Shown: positions 36,201-49,000 of the stretch, one piece after another
Numbering within the stretch: position 1 is the first letter of the stretch
How the letters are laid out: every line of letters starts with the position of its first letter
Position numbers and translations under genes: made by a program
NCBI GenBank assembly: GCA_973895155.1
Contig: OZ316892.1
Coordinates: forward strand, 13,516,001-13,580,000
Direction of reading: 5' to 3'
Source: Marsupella aquatica
Taxonomy: Eukaryota; Marchantiophyta
DNA: 64,000 nucleotides
Notes under the pieces: generated by a model
What the model saw: only the letters and a program-made list of their open reading frames with translations
Databases searched by the model: none
What the model was told of the DNA's origin: nothing

Positions 36201-39200
36201 GCATATTTGGTTTATGACGACCGAAAAAGAAAAGAAGAGCAAATGTTGTAGTCAATCATACGTTTTAACACTTTGGTTTTTTTAGTTAATAAATTTTGGC
36301 TGGTAAACGAGTTTTACGCAATGGATAAACCAGTTTCGGGTTACCAAGTCGTTAGATCGTGATATCCAAAAGTATTCATATTTTTGAGACTGGAACATTG
36401 GAATCCTACTGCAATAATTCTTGCTAGGAAGAATGCCCTTTTGCTAGAGTTCTTGAAAAATGTCCAGGTTTAGCCCCAGAAACAATAAAGCTTTGGAATA
36501 AGCAATAAACAAAAAATTGGAATATCGAACAAAAGAACCCGTGAGCCCTCCACATATTCCAAAAGTTTGGCTTGCCATGCTGTAGAATACCTTATCTTTC
36601 ACGAGTACATGTCCCCAATCTCCGTAATGCTCCTTCCCTGCGACAATATTATCTATCACCCGCCCTTAAAGAAAGTACCATTTTAAAGCAATCACTGGTC
36701 TTTCCCAGGAACAATCACTGACCTTTGAAACCACCAGACCTAGCCGATCTTTATGTTCAGCTATAGAGTACACCTCCCAATGCCTTGTGTATTCGAGCAG
36801 AATTCCTTGAATTGATCTGCATTTCAAGTCTAGGATGGACTCCAGTAATATATTTTTATGCAGGAGATAGGAAGTGATGCCTACCTCTCTACTTGATTAC
36901 TGGCTTTCCAGATCTATCATTCAGCCCTTTCCAAATTAATGTTAAAGCAATGAATTCTATGTATAGTCCAACAATAACGTCTGTATTCTTGAAAGGGGTA
37001 TAGTTATGGTTGTCTAGACATGAATTTCCTATGTTCTCTACTGCAGTGAGAAGCCTATAGAATTCCAGGTCTCGGGAGTGGAAGTCATCACTTCTGGCAG
37101 ATGTAGTCCTCGGCAAGTTGCAGCCAATCAGCTGACGTACAGAGAAACGTCCTTTTGTAAAATACGGAGATATTGGTAGCCGATCACCTTTAGCTTATCG
37201 TTTACAGACAGCAAGACAATTGAAATGCAGTACTAGCAGTGCTATTGCAGTTCCACTCCAGGACACATGCGCATGCCCACACCCGTTCCCATTCCCATTC
37301 CCAGTCCCATACCCACAATAGAGACATCGTCTTAGTAGAGAGAACCTATGGTTTTCCTCACCAACAATTATGTAGCTGTCTAATGGGAGATTGTCAATGA
37401 GAATTGTGTGATTTAGGACCTTCTTCCTTTCCCTTTGCGGTTGGATTGTTGGGTGCTTCAGTCGCCAAAATGACAACCAGACATCTGACTTCGTCAGCAT
37501 TGTGTATTCCAGAGGGCGGCGGAGACGATAAAGAACATTTTGCATATGGAGACATTATTACATCTAGAGGTGCCAGGGACGGGCAAGGATGTGTATACGT
37601 GAACAACACCAAGGCGACTACCACCATTTTGGAAGGGAGGATGCTTTCCAAGTAAGTCCTGGTATCTTGTATGGATAGTTTATGCAATGGGGTAGGTTCA
37701 GCCTAGATCCCTCCAGCCTGCGCGACGAGTCAAACTTCTCTGTAATTTCTGTTTATTTTTGCTTTGGTTATGCCTATAGCGGCAAGAAATTGTACTTAGA
37801 TACATTCGTGTTCAGATTTGGTGAAGATGGAGACGTTTGTTCGAGGGAAGCGAGTCACGAAGGGAATCATACTGAACCCGACAGACAGAGAGTGTATAGA
37901 GCTGCCAGTCAAGGGCCCGTCACACATGATTGTAGCTCTCCAAGAGGTCGGCGATTCAGATCTTATCAAGCTGCTACCACCCAAGGTTATTCATGTGGGG
38001 CCAATTCGATCGAGGAACACTCCAATCAAGGCTGCAAAGAAGTTTCTATGGCAGGAGGCGCCCATTTATCTGTCTCTGTTGCAGAGACTGATGGAGGAAC
38101 CGACAAGAGGTTTCTTAACCAAGAAGGTTTAGTAGACAAACCCGGCTCAAGGGAAGCCAATCACGAAACATTTCAGTGGAAGGAAATGGCTGGAATTTTT
38201 GTATCAGGAAATGATACAATTCCAGATGCAGCACAGAATGATCTGTCGTCTCCTCGGGCACTAGCAGAGGACTTAGTGGCTAACACCTGCGCAAATGTCG
38301 ACGCAGGTGCTGTAAGTTCTAAAGTTTCAGATAAGCAGCCGCCAGTCTCAGACGTTTGCTCCAAGAGCTCCGAGAATGTGATGAGTGAGTTGTCGGATGG
38401 TATTGGTGCAGAGGAGGAAGTGTCAAATGCTCACTGTAGTGAGAAGAACCCCCTTGGAAGTGCGGTGGTTGACGAAGCTTCTGGGATAGGGAAGTGCTCT
38501 TCGTCAGATGGCGTGGACATGGGCTTAATGCCAAACTTGAATATGTCATCAAAAGATGAACATACTCCAAAGGACGCATCCCCTTCTTCACAAGGATATT
38601 CCTCGTTATGTACTGCAGAGGAGGCTTCAAGGAAAAAGATTAAAATAACGTCAAGAGGAGGTGGCACTGTGAAAGGGCCTGTTGCAAGACATACGGGAGA
38701 AGGTGTCCTTGTTAAGACAGCGAAGGGGGAAAAGAAGAGAAGGAGGACAATGAAGTGGAAGTCGTTAGATGCAGCTATAGGAGCTGCTGATTCTAAGAGG
38801 CACAAACTGTCCCGGTCCATGAATGTCGCAGAAAACTTTGATGCTTCCGAGAAACTGATGAAAGGATCAGATACATCTAACCGTTTGGGACACAAGAATC
38901 TGGTTGGGTTTTCTCCTTCTCATTGTGGCAAAGACAGTGTCATGAAAGCATTTAAAATGAAGGTTACTCAGGGTAAATCTGCGGCATCGAATGCAGAGCA
39001 TGGGATGGAAGTCAATGTTGCGAATTGCACAGATTCGCTGCACATTGAAGAGAGAAATATCACGACAACGGAGGCTCTGGTTATGCGGGTACCTCAAACT
39101 TTAAATCGAAAGAAAGCCAAGCGCAGTGGACGACCAAAGCCTGGTAAAATGAAGATGGCAGTAGCCGCTCAAGATGACAGTAGATGGCACACAGCATCAG

Positions 39201-42200
39201 TCTCAAATATGGGTACTGGGGATCCTGCATCCGTAGAGAACTCGATCGTAAAAGAGCCTGTTGGAACTGTCGGTGAAATGGCAGTCACGGTTACTAATTC
39301 TCTACCAAAACAGTTTTCAACACTGAAGGTGCAATCAAGAAAGACTGGACGAGTACTGCTCAGACGTCCCAGTCCTCGCAATGCTACACGTATGGTGTCC
39401 CTCAATGATATTATGAACAAACCGGAAGTTGTAGCAATTACAGATCCCAAAGCTTTAGTCGCCAAGGATGTTTTGGGTTTTCCAGCTCTTCAGGATGGCT
39501 CCAGGGCATCTGGCAGTAGAGAAGGCCCAGAGGCTTGTGCTGCTAAGATTGTTATGAAAGCATGCCCTCCAAAAGTTGGGTTGGAAGCTGTTACTATTAA
39601 GGACTGTGGCAGATCATCGCCTTGGACAGAGGGTCCGAAAGGATGTGGTTCCAAGGAAGCTTTGAAATTGCCTCCCATGGAAGGGTTGAAAGTCAAGTTA
39701 TGTTCATCCAAGAACGGCTGTGACGTTTCTGCTCCCAACGGTGGCTTGCAAGCATATCCTGCAAGGGGTGGGCTGAAAGTATCCTTTGTCAAGCAGGGGA
39801 CGAAAACTTCCTCTCTAAAGAAGGACGTGAATGCAGATTCCGGCAACCATGGCCCAAAGACCACTTGTGATGAGAGCTCGAAAGCGAGTTGTCCCAAGAA
39901 GTCCCTGAAAGTTTCTGGCCCAGTAGCGTCTGCTCTGAAGGATAATTTGAAAGAACTTGACTCGAAGCGTATGGTGAGAGTACCTGTCACGATTAATAGT
40001 TATGACGTAGAAGCTGTCAGGGCTTGCTCCAAAGCTGCTGCTACCAAGAATTGTCCCAAAGCCCCTGCCGCCAAGGTTGGCATGCCTATACCTGCTTCCA
40101 AAAGCTGTTCGAAAGCCTCACTTCCGAAGGATTGCTCGAAATCTGTTGGTGGAGAGGACCGCTTGAAGCCATCATCCTATAAAGATGTGCGGGAGGCATC
40201 AGGAGGGAAGGGGTTGAAAACAACAACTTTGAAGGAACGATTAAAGACATTAGCTTCCAGAAATGCTTTGCAAGAGACGTTCTCTTTTGATATTGACATT
40301 TTATCTGTTGCCAAAGATGTGTCAGAAGCATCAGAGTTGAAGGATGGTTTCAAATCAGTTATTCCTAGAGACCGGTTGGAAGCACCATTCAAAGCAAGAG
40401 CACAAGGCAAAGCCCCTAGGAAGCCAGACACTAGCCTTGCTGTGGCTGCAATATCGCATGGAGGTCAAGATCAATTGTCTTCCCAAGTCTCCAATCCATT
40501 GAAGGAGTCAAAACAGACAACAAAATGTCATAAGCAGGAGGTGAGGAAAGTCCGTAGTCTTTATGAACTGATATCTGATAAACGTGTGCAAGGATCTGGT
40601 ACTGGAGTATTTGAATTTCATGATGAAGAGATGGAATCCTCGGGAATTCCCAAACAGCATGCAGTCAGCAGGCGACGTATGCAATCGGACGCGACCTTTT
40701 CTGTTCCAATTCATTTTACTGACAGTAAATGTCTTGTTCCTCGAGGCGAGAGGTCACCAAGGGGTAGACCTGCAAAGGCAAAGAACTGGTTCTTGCAAAG
40801 ATACAAAGCAGGAAGTGTAAGTGGTGGAAACCTTGGAGCTGAACCGGTTGAAATTGTAGTGGGTAGGAAATTAGTGCAAGACGTCCGGCAAACTGTTGGC
40901 CCGATTGACGCAAGATTGTGCCCGGTGACTCCGCTGAAATGGTCTCTTCAAAAGAGCAAGAAAAAATGTGAAATCGATGACGTGACTACTTCAAGTGCTC
41001 ATGTGGCCTCCAGCCCAAGGAAAGCAAAGGAAATAGTTTGCAAAATGAAGATGGATAAGAACATGGACCAATCTCACAAAAGGGCTTCTGAGCCCGAAAT
41101 CTCTGAAAGTCCTCTCAAAAGACAAAAGTTCCTTCAATCCGCTAAAACTTCCCAGGTCAGATCAGACGTTTTGAAAGTCAGACATCCCTTGCCCATAAGC
41201 ATACGCACGACACCAACTACTCCCTCCGTGTAAGTTTGGAACCTGTGGTTCACTTGTTACACTTTATAAAGCTAGTGGGATTACAACGAGAAGTGACTAG
41301 AGATAATGGCATGCAGTGATGACGAATCCCTTTGTTTGTAGTCGTTTCGATTCAAACACAATAGACGAGCTGACCTATTCAGTTTTATATTGTATTGTTG
41401 GATTTGACGTTATCTGCTGCTTCGTGACAGTGATGTGGTGGGTTCAAAAGTAAAGGACAGCAAGAAAAGGCCCCTAGATACTGAAGAAGACCTCAACATT
41501 CCTGACATTCCTGGAAGAAAGAAGAGGTGTCAAAGGCAAAAATGGATTGACTGTCAAGTTCCGGAAGGAGTGGTTGAATGTTGTGTTTGTGGGAGTTCTA
41601 GTTCTGAGTTCCTCAATCAGATTGTGTGCTGCAGTGGTTGTCCTGTTAAGGTAATTATATCCGTCCAGGCTTGTAGTTCGTCTATTGAAGTGTACACAAT
41701 CTATTCTATCGTACGCTGTTGAATTTTCTTGCAGTGTACTAGGGTTGACCAGGGTATGATGCTGTCTGTGGGTTTGTGATCAATGTCACAGGTACACCAA
41801 GCGTGTTATGGTGTGAAGAAAATACCAAACAGTGCCTGGTTTTGCCGCACCTGCAAGGCTACTGCTACACAACCAGTACGTTCTGTATGCTTACCTGGGC
41901 AGTTCTTTTCCTTGGCATTATGAGATTCGTAGGCAATCGACGATCATGTCTTATACTCTATCTGTTTTGTGGTCAGATTTGTGTGCTTTGCGGATACGAT
42001 GGGGGGGCAATGACTCGAGCCCAAAAGTCGAAGGCATTTCAGAAGGGTTTAGTAAAAGTCTGGCAAGAGAAAACAAATCCCAAGGAGAAGGTAGACATCG
42101 GCTCGCCCCATTCTGCAGAGTTCCTTGAGGTGGGCATGCGCGAAGACCAGTTTCTTGGGGATCGCCAATATCTGGTGGAAACATTCGACTCAAACAGCTG

Positions 42201-45200
42201 TTCTGTAAAAGGGAACTCTACAAAGGAGCTTTCAGAATTTGACTCAGATTACCTTGGTTCTGTAGAAAGGCACGAAAAGTCTGTACCTAAGGAAAACTTG
42301 ACGTCTTCCAACACTATCTCGTCAGGTCTATTGGACTCAACTGTGGTGCAGTGGGTGCACATGGTCTGTGCTCTATGGATGCCCGGAACAAGGTGCCTAA
42401 ATAATAGTACTATGGGGGTCTTTGATGTCTCTGGAGTTACGCAATCTCGAAGAAAGATGGTAAAGTCTTAATGATACCTCCCACTCACATTTCTTGCAAT
42501 TGCATGGGTTTTTCCCTGATTGACAATGAGTTTTATATTGTACTACTGTTCGCCTCTGCAGAAGAGATTGCCCATGATCCAAATAGGAATTATAAAGTAG
42601 CATTGAAGTCCTTGATTTATGACTTGTAACTTTGGGAAGCTTTGTACATTCTTGGACCTATGGCTAGACTGAATGCTTGGGTTTATACAATTGTATGGGT
42701 GAGATGTTTGCCGATTGATTGCAGCCTATAATCTTGTTAGGTTACGGGACACTTTCATTTTAGCCTGATGAAGGGACAAAGCCTAAATAAAATGCAGTTG
42801 CCCATGCGACAATTCAAATACATCTAATTGTTATACAGCATGTTTCTTCAAAATCAGGTCGTTATCCCTGGACAGGTAGACAAGATAAGTCCAGTATTTT
42901 GTGACCAGCTTGTGTGATTCTCTGCTACTGGCTCTATCTCATTTTCGTGCATTGTTGTTACCAGGGCAGATTGAGTTCCGTATGGACAAGAAGTCCAATT
43001 CATTCATCCATTCTGTGAGTCCTAGGTGGGCTGTAAACCCGTGCCTGAGTTTGAAACTAACCAGACTAATCACTGTATATTGGTGGAACAGGTGTGCTCT
43101 ATTTGTAATCGAAAGGGTGGTGCATGTATTCAGTGCCGTGTTGCGAAATGTGGTGTTCCATTCCATCCTTGGTGCGCACATGAAAAGGTACTTTAGAAAT
43201 GCCCACAATCCACTTTTCATCAAAATTTAATACTACTGCCTGTTCTGTAAGAATATTGAATGACTGGATTTGTACACGAAGTATACAAAGTGAAGAAACT
43301 GTTTGAAGTTACAGTGTCCTATAACTGCCTATGCCCTGTACCGCTTGTTTCCTCTAGTTTTACGAACCATAGCCAGGGCAATTAAGTAGTCACTACCCAA
43401 ACGAAGTATATGTACGCACTGTATTCTATGAATAATGTTACACTCTCAATTTAGTGAGTCTAAGGACATAAACTACTTCACTGGACTTGCATGCGTTACA
43501 CAAAACACTTTGTTAATCAACAGGTCCACAGCAACCATGACACGTAAGTCGTCAAATTATCGGAGTCATGGTCAATTGAAAGCGTCCCTTGAATCCAATT
43601 TTCCACTTAGTTCGATTATCTTCGAGAGCCACGGTTTGTTTTGTTGGAGCCCACGTTCTCAGCAATATGAAATGCAATTAGGGAAGTGCTGAAGAGCATC
43701 GTTGATCTCTTCTCAGAGAAATGTTCTGAAAACAGATTGTTCACCGTATCTTCGCAATGCGGTAGAAATTGATAAATTTCTGTGCATATCTGGTCCATGC
43801 ATTAAATGTCAGAATTCTGCGTTGTGCATTAGGGCATCCACAAACACAATGGTAGTAGTGAACTTCTAATTGCTCATGTTGGAATCCACTAGCCCAGTCC
43901 GCAGGAAACTTTCTGATTTAATCTTTAATCACTCTCCATGATGCCATGTAGGATTCAGAGTGGAGAATGTAATTGACAGAGTTCTAATTGGAAATAAGTT
44001 GTAGAACAGTTAGCGGACTCTTCGACGGTCACCTTAGCCTATTGTGAGAACTGCACGGTACGATAATACGCAGTTTGTTGTATCAGAAGTTAATAAAGCT
44101 GAGGGGCCACTAACCAAGCCAGATACATGTACCTATACAGAATTCTGATATGTTTGTACGCTGCAATAATTTGATTTCGTGTTGGTTAATTGTGCTGGGA
44201 CACTATGACTGTAAGCGGTGAGTGCGCAAGCCAGTCACCAAGGATCCGGCTTGGACGATACCGTCTAAGACGTCAGTGACATGTAATGATTGTCAAGTCT
44301 TACTGGTCGGTAATTCTTTGAAATTTGCTGAGCAGGGCTTGCTGCGGAGCGAGATTGTAGAGGATGGGAGTAATTCTTTGGAGTTCAATGGAAAATGTAT
44401 ACGTCATGGGGAAGGTGGTGATTTACTGAATGACAACCCTGATGTCACTGATATTGCGCCGGAAGAAATTGGACTTCGAAATGGGACAAGCAGCTCATGC
44501 GCTCGTACGGAGGCAAGTTGTAGCCCTACAACCTTCCGGATAGCTACCGATAGTGGAATTGTCGTCTTGGGGCAATCTGCTTATTTGTGATTGTTGGCCA
44601 CCTGTTCTGGAACTGAAATGTTTCCCTGTCTGCCACTGTTTTGGGCGTACAGGGTTATGCAGGGAAGTTAACCCTTGAAGAGAGAGCTCTACGTAGGCGG
44701 CAAGCCACAAGAAATGGCTCGGCTGCAGTCTCACCAGAGCAGGTTGCTGCCTGGCTAAGAATAAATGAAAGAAAAACCTGCAAAGCGAGGCGATTCTTAA
44801 AATCAGTGAACTCTGATCAAAAGACTGATCACAGGGTATAGTCTACACCTTTCACTTTTTTGTCCCTGCCATAGATCTCGGTCTGCTTTTTGGTTGTCAT
44901 TAGTGTTGCAATTGATTATATCTTCCAGTCCCCTCAAGTGACAAGTTTCTGTGTGCTAGTACTTGATTAATTCATTGCCTTACACTGGCTTTATATTGAT
45001 CTCTTTCCACTTTTTGTCTTCTATTCTCAAGAATGTTTAGCTGGAAACAAGAATGAGGTCGTTTCCAGATAAGTTGGCCAGTTTCGTCTGTTTAGGCTCT
45101 CAGTGTTATTTGTCTCCTTACTGTTTCAGGAATATTTGCGGTTCAAACAAGAACAAGGTTGGCGAAGGTTATCTGTATATAAATCTGGGATTCATGCTCT

Positions 45201-48200
45201 TGGGCTCTATACCTCAGAATTCATTGGTAGAGGTGAAATGGTAAGTTGCTGATTCGGTTGGTGATGGCTCAGTGAAATGTTTTATTAAGTTTTTTTCAAG
45301 TCTTTTATTGTTTTTGTATCTCCCGTTTTGGCGCACAGCGAAATATACTTTTGGTTTGTTGGAAATATGCACTGCCACCTGATTTATTTATCTATTTAAA
45401 TTACGATACAAACGAAAAAAACGAGGAAACAAGTCGCGATAATACTCCCTTCAGTACTCACAGTTCTGAGAAGCCACAAACCAGTAAACTTTTCTTCCTT
45501 GGGAGGAACATTTTATGCGATTGGAGCTGACCTGGTTTTTGGGACAAGCCGAAATGTTGCTCACAAAGTGGGGTTAGCTGAAAGTGTGGGGAGGTTCATT
45601 ACAACAGGCGGTTTGCTTTGTTGAAGCGCATGACAAGACTCGAGTAGCTAAGAAGTCTACCACCAGCAATTGCCCGAGTATCTACAACACAAAATTTTCT
45701 CTGAAGACCGGGCAAAGACCATACTTAGGTTCTCCCATCAGTCACGACAAGGAAGAGACGGGTTAAATCCTGAAGTCACAGCTACCGGTCTAGAAGTGGT
45801 CGGTCGTCTGGACGAGCAGTGTTGGAAGAAACCTTGAGAACGACCACTTACAGACCGGTGTTGGGAGATAATCTCAATATTTCGTATCTGGATTGGTGGA
45901 AGTTCCTCAAAGGTAGCAAATGGTGAAGAGCTCTCGACCTTCACTGCTCATGGTGCTGAATTCTGCTCGATAGTCCTAGGACTTTGGGTTCACTTATTCT
46001 CTCTACTTAATGCCACGCAAAAGATTGAGGCCTCATCTAACCCGGATTGTCGTGGGTGTAAGTTGAATGCGTAATTGCAATCACTTCACATAGTCCACCA
46101 TATGAGATTAGGTGATGATCAAAATTGGGTAAGAAAGAAAACGAGGATGATCACCGCAGAAAGCAATGCTCCTCGTTCAGGTCGAGGGATGACTTGAGGA
46201 GTTGCTCTAAATGAACCTGAAGGGAATTAGCAGTGACCTCTGTTTTACATTCGGAACATGGCCCAATGATATTTTCAAAGCTTTGATGTTCGAATAAGAC
46301 GTTAAGGGGGTTGAGGCAGACTACGTGGCAGCAAACCGAAGTAAACTTACTATTTAGAAGTCGATTGCTAAATTACATCTGGGGGTTGCCGCACTCCTAC
46401 GCCCATCATGGTAAAGACGAATGTTGTCAGAAAGGTCTGATCACCTTACTTTTAGAAACTATAATTCAGATGTGGGCAGATGAAGGAACAAAGCATGGAA
46501 GAGTCCTAAACGACGCAAACAAGGATCCTGGTGGAAATGAATACAGCTTCTTACCGTCTTTATTGGAAGATTCTACCTTAGGTGTCGACCAACGTTAAGA
46601 GGAAGCCGGGAGCGGAAATCTAGATAGGATGAATAAATAATAAGAACCGATGATAGGGAGGTGGTTTTCGACAGTTGATGTGTGCAATAAACTTTCCTCC
46701 CTAGGTCTGAAGATGAAGGCTTTGCACGAATCAACATAATCCGGGTTCGTTGTAATTACAGTTTTGGTTTATTAGAATTTAGAATGTGGCGGGTTACAGG
46801 TGGTTTAGTTAAACTGAGAACCCTATTGTCTGCTTTTATTTCCCGTGTTTTCTTCCACCCAGGGCCAAACGTTACTCCGGTACGTGACACTGTTTCTTAT
46901 GAAAGAGATAGCTTAGCACCAGTTTTGGTATGTCGGTGTATTGAGCGTCACCTTTCTTTAATTTGCTCTGCTCCTCCAATCCATTGAACGGCTGTACACA
47001 ATGACTGCTAGATCTTACTGACCTTTGGAGGAAGATTGTCTCAGCTAGTTTTAGCATAGATGCGTCGATGGGAAGAAGATCTGGGCTCCTGTTTTGAAGA
47101 ATTTTAGACGTATATGACGAAGGCTACCTTCTGAAAATTTCATCTCTATCTTTCCTATTGAGGTGGCTATGGACTAGAGTAAGGGACATGGCTTTCAAAC
47201 TCCTCGATCAATGACGAAGATGGTCTTGATTCCTTCCAGATACTTGAACAGGGCTCCTTATACCTTGATAAATCAAGGGAGTTAGCAGATCTTGCCGGTG
47301 ATACTGGATCAAAATAAAGTACCGCTAGTGTCATGGTCTTTGGGTCCCAGGGTCACATTATTCACACCGTCAAAATCTTGGACAATGTGAAGCAGAATTT
47401 GAACGTCTATTAAGATTCCCAGTTTCCACTGAACAGGAATTGTCTCCCTTTAGTTTCTATCTAGCGAGAGACTAGAACTGATCTGAACTAAATTGGATTA
47501 GTTTTGATTTTCGCTGGAGCCAAAGCGCAGGACATGACGATGGCTGGCTTAAGAAAACAAATCTGCAGCATTATCACAAGCAGTGTATCTATTGTCCCGA
47601 GCTCCATGGTGGTTTAAGCTTCTAGTGAAATGATAGACAAGGTATGGCTGTAGATGTGTAGAAGCATACCTGTTACCTTAGTTCTCGTGAGGACGATATT
47701 CTCTACCTCGAGTGCGATTTTCCTGTAGTTCAGCAGGGTGAATCCTGCTTTGAAATTCCTTTGAAATAGAAACGAGCTCATCTTCTAAGCTATCAGTCTA
47801 CATATGGTTCCGCTCTTAGGAATCTGAAATCAAGTCTCACCTCAGCATTCACCTGCCACCACAAAGTACAGCCAAACAGGCACCTGGCTGTTGTTTTTAC
47901 CACAGAGAATACTCGGGGCTCTTTTTGTGACCTTAACATGTACTTAACCACAAAACGATCGGAATACCGCAGCCTTTTTGGTGGGAGAAAAGGAGGTTCT
48001 TTTCAATTGAACTGAAGGCTTCAGCTTCTGTGAGATACCAACAATAAACCTGATGGTTCTCCCTAAGGCGGGACGTTCCCCTACCGATGTATTTTGACAT
48101 CCCACAGCTTCGGCAGAAGGAGTTGAATAGACGGACATGGGGACACAAAACTCGTGCTTGGCTGCAGGGTTGTTTGCTAATGTTTAATGTTAGGTTAGAA

Positions 48201-49000
48201 TGGACTTTAAAGTCACAGTTTTGTTTCTCTGATGTGGCCGTACCTCATCTCGGATATTTCATTTAAAAAACCTGGAAGTCTTGGAATGAACATTTTGTTG
48301 TAATAACACTGGTTGTCCAACAGGTAGTAGAGTACATTGGAGAGATTGTGGGGCTACGCGTTGCAGACAAACGGGAGGCTGACTACCACTCTGGAAAGCG
48401 AATGCAATATCAGGGCGCTTGCTACCTTTTCAGAATTGATAGGGAGAGGATCATAGATGCCACCCGGAAAGGTGGAATTGCTCGATTTGTCAATCATTCA
48501 TGTTCGGTATAATACCTCCTATCAGCTGGTTTATTGGATTCATTAAGCGCTTTTGGCCGTATGTACAATTGAACTTATTTATCTTGTTCGGAGACTGAGT
48601 ACTTTTCACAAGGATGGATGGTGTCAGTGTTTCATGTAGGTCTTACTGATGTTGGTTGGTTGGGGTTGATGAACAGCCAAACTGTGTGGCGAAGGTGATC
48701 TGTGTCAAGAATCAGAGCAAGGTCTCGTCTCGACCACTTTTTGAATTTCTCCATCGCACAGCCTCAAGTTTTGCAACAGTTAAATGTACTTTCTCGAAAT
48801 GTTGAATTGAATTGTGAATCGTTTCTTCAATGTCTGGCCTAATTGCTTTTCATGTTGGCATGCAGGTTGTATTCTTTGCACAGCGAGATATATATGCCGG
48901 TGAGGAAATTACTTATGATTATCAGTTTAATTTTGAGCAGGAGGGTGATAAGATTCCTTGTTTCTGTGGCTCAGCGACCTGCAGAGGTACTCTGAATTGA
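30221..49000 (+). CDS. Trithorax-type histone-lysine methyltransferase (TDBD-like, PHD, ePHD, SET)
   Basis: Proposed nuclear H3 lysine methyltransferase. Twenty exons, all in phase, 2,477 residues: 30221-30307, 32152-32914, 33367-33455, 33705-33806, 34150-34840, 35089-35259, 35547-35999, 37513-37569, 37816-38126, 38237-41229, 41431-41650, 41792-41875, 41977-42459, 43092-43187, 44336-44512, 44653-44835, 45130-45240, 48324-48506, 48677-48721, 48866-49000. Residues about 290-345 hold a Cys module ([19 protein letters not shown], then [10 protein letters not shown]). A long Lys/Ser-rich region with nuclear-localisation stretches such as [12 protein letters not shown] follows. PHD finger about 1950-2005 (CCVCGSS...VHQACYGV...WFCRTC); extended PHD about 2009-2240 ([40 protein letters not shown]). 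SET about 2355-2460 with [11 protein letters not shown] and EEITYDYQF; post-[13 protein letters not shown]. The domain order resembles plant ATX relatives. Exons 1 to 7 could belong to a separate gene, and the exon 9/10 acceptor is uncertain (38177 or 38237). Confidence 0.8.
30308..32151 (+). other. Intron 1 of the SET gene (1.84 kb)
   Basis: Bounded by CCAG|GTATCTG and TTTGTGCAG|GTGG. No exon, RNA gene or repeat was recognised within it. If the first coding exon (29 residues, [12 protein letters not shown]) is wrong, the true N-terminus would lie in or near this stretch. Confidence 0.6.
34040..34092. repeat. (TTTTTTAGCTG)n short tandem repeat in intron 4 of the SET gene
   Basis: About five copies of an 11- to 12-base unit TTTTTTAGCTG. 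The unit lies about 60 bases upstream of the exon 5 acceptor and repeats a TTTTTTAG acceptor-like string several times. This could compete with or support the acceptor at 34150. Confidence 0.9.
36000..37512 (+). other. Intron 7 of the SET gene (1.5 kb), or boundary between two genes
   Basis: Bounded by TATAGAG|GTAAGT and TATTCCAG|AGGG. A CCCATTCCCATTCCCAGTCCC-like simple repeat lies at about 37285-37315. No exon was recognised inside. If exons 1 to 7 are a separate gene, the promoter of the SET gene would lie here and exon 7 would read on to a stop at 36026-36028. Confidence 0.5.
45241..48323 (+). other. Intron 17 of the SET gene (3.08 kb), at the entrance of the SET domain
   Basis: By far the largest intron of the gene. 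It is flanked by GAAATG|GTAAGT and CCAACAG|GTAG and splits GRGEM from VVEYIGEIV. No complete gene, terminal repeat or known element was recognised. The interior looks like unique, non-coding DNA with short open frames on both strands, and may be an old degraded insertion. Confidence 0.7.
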
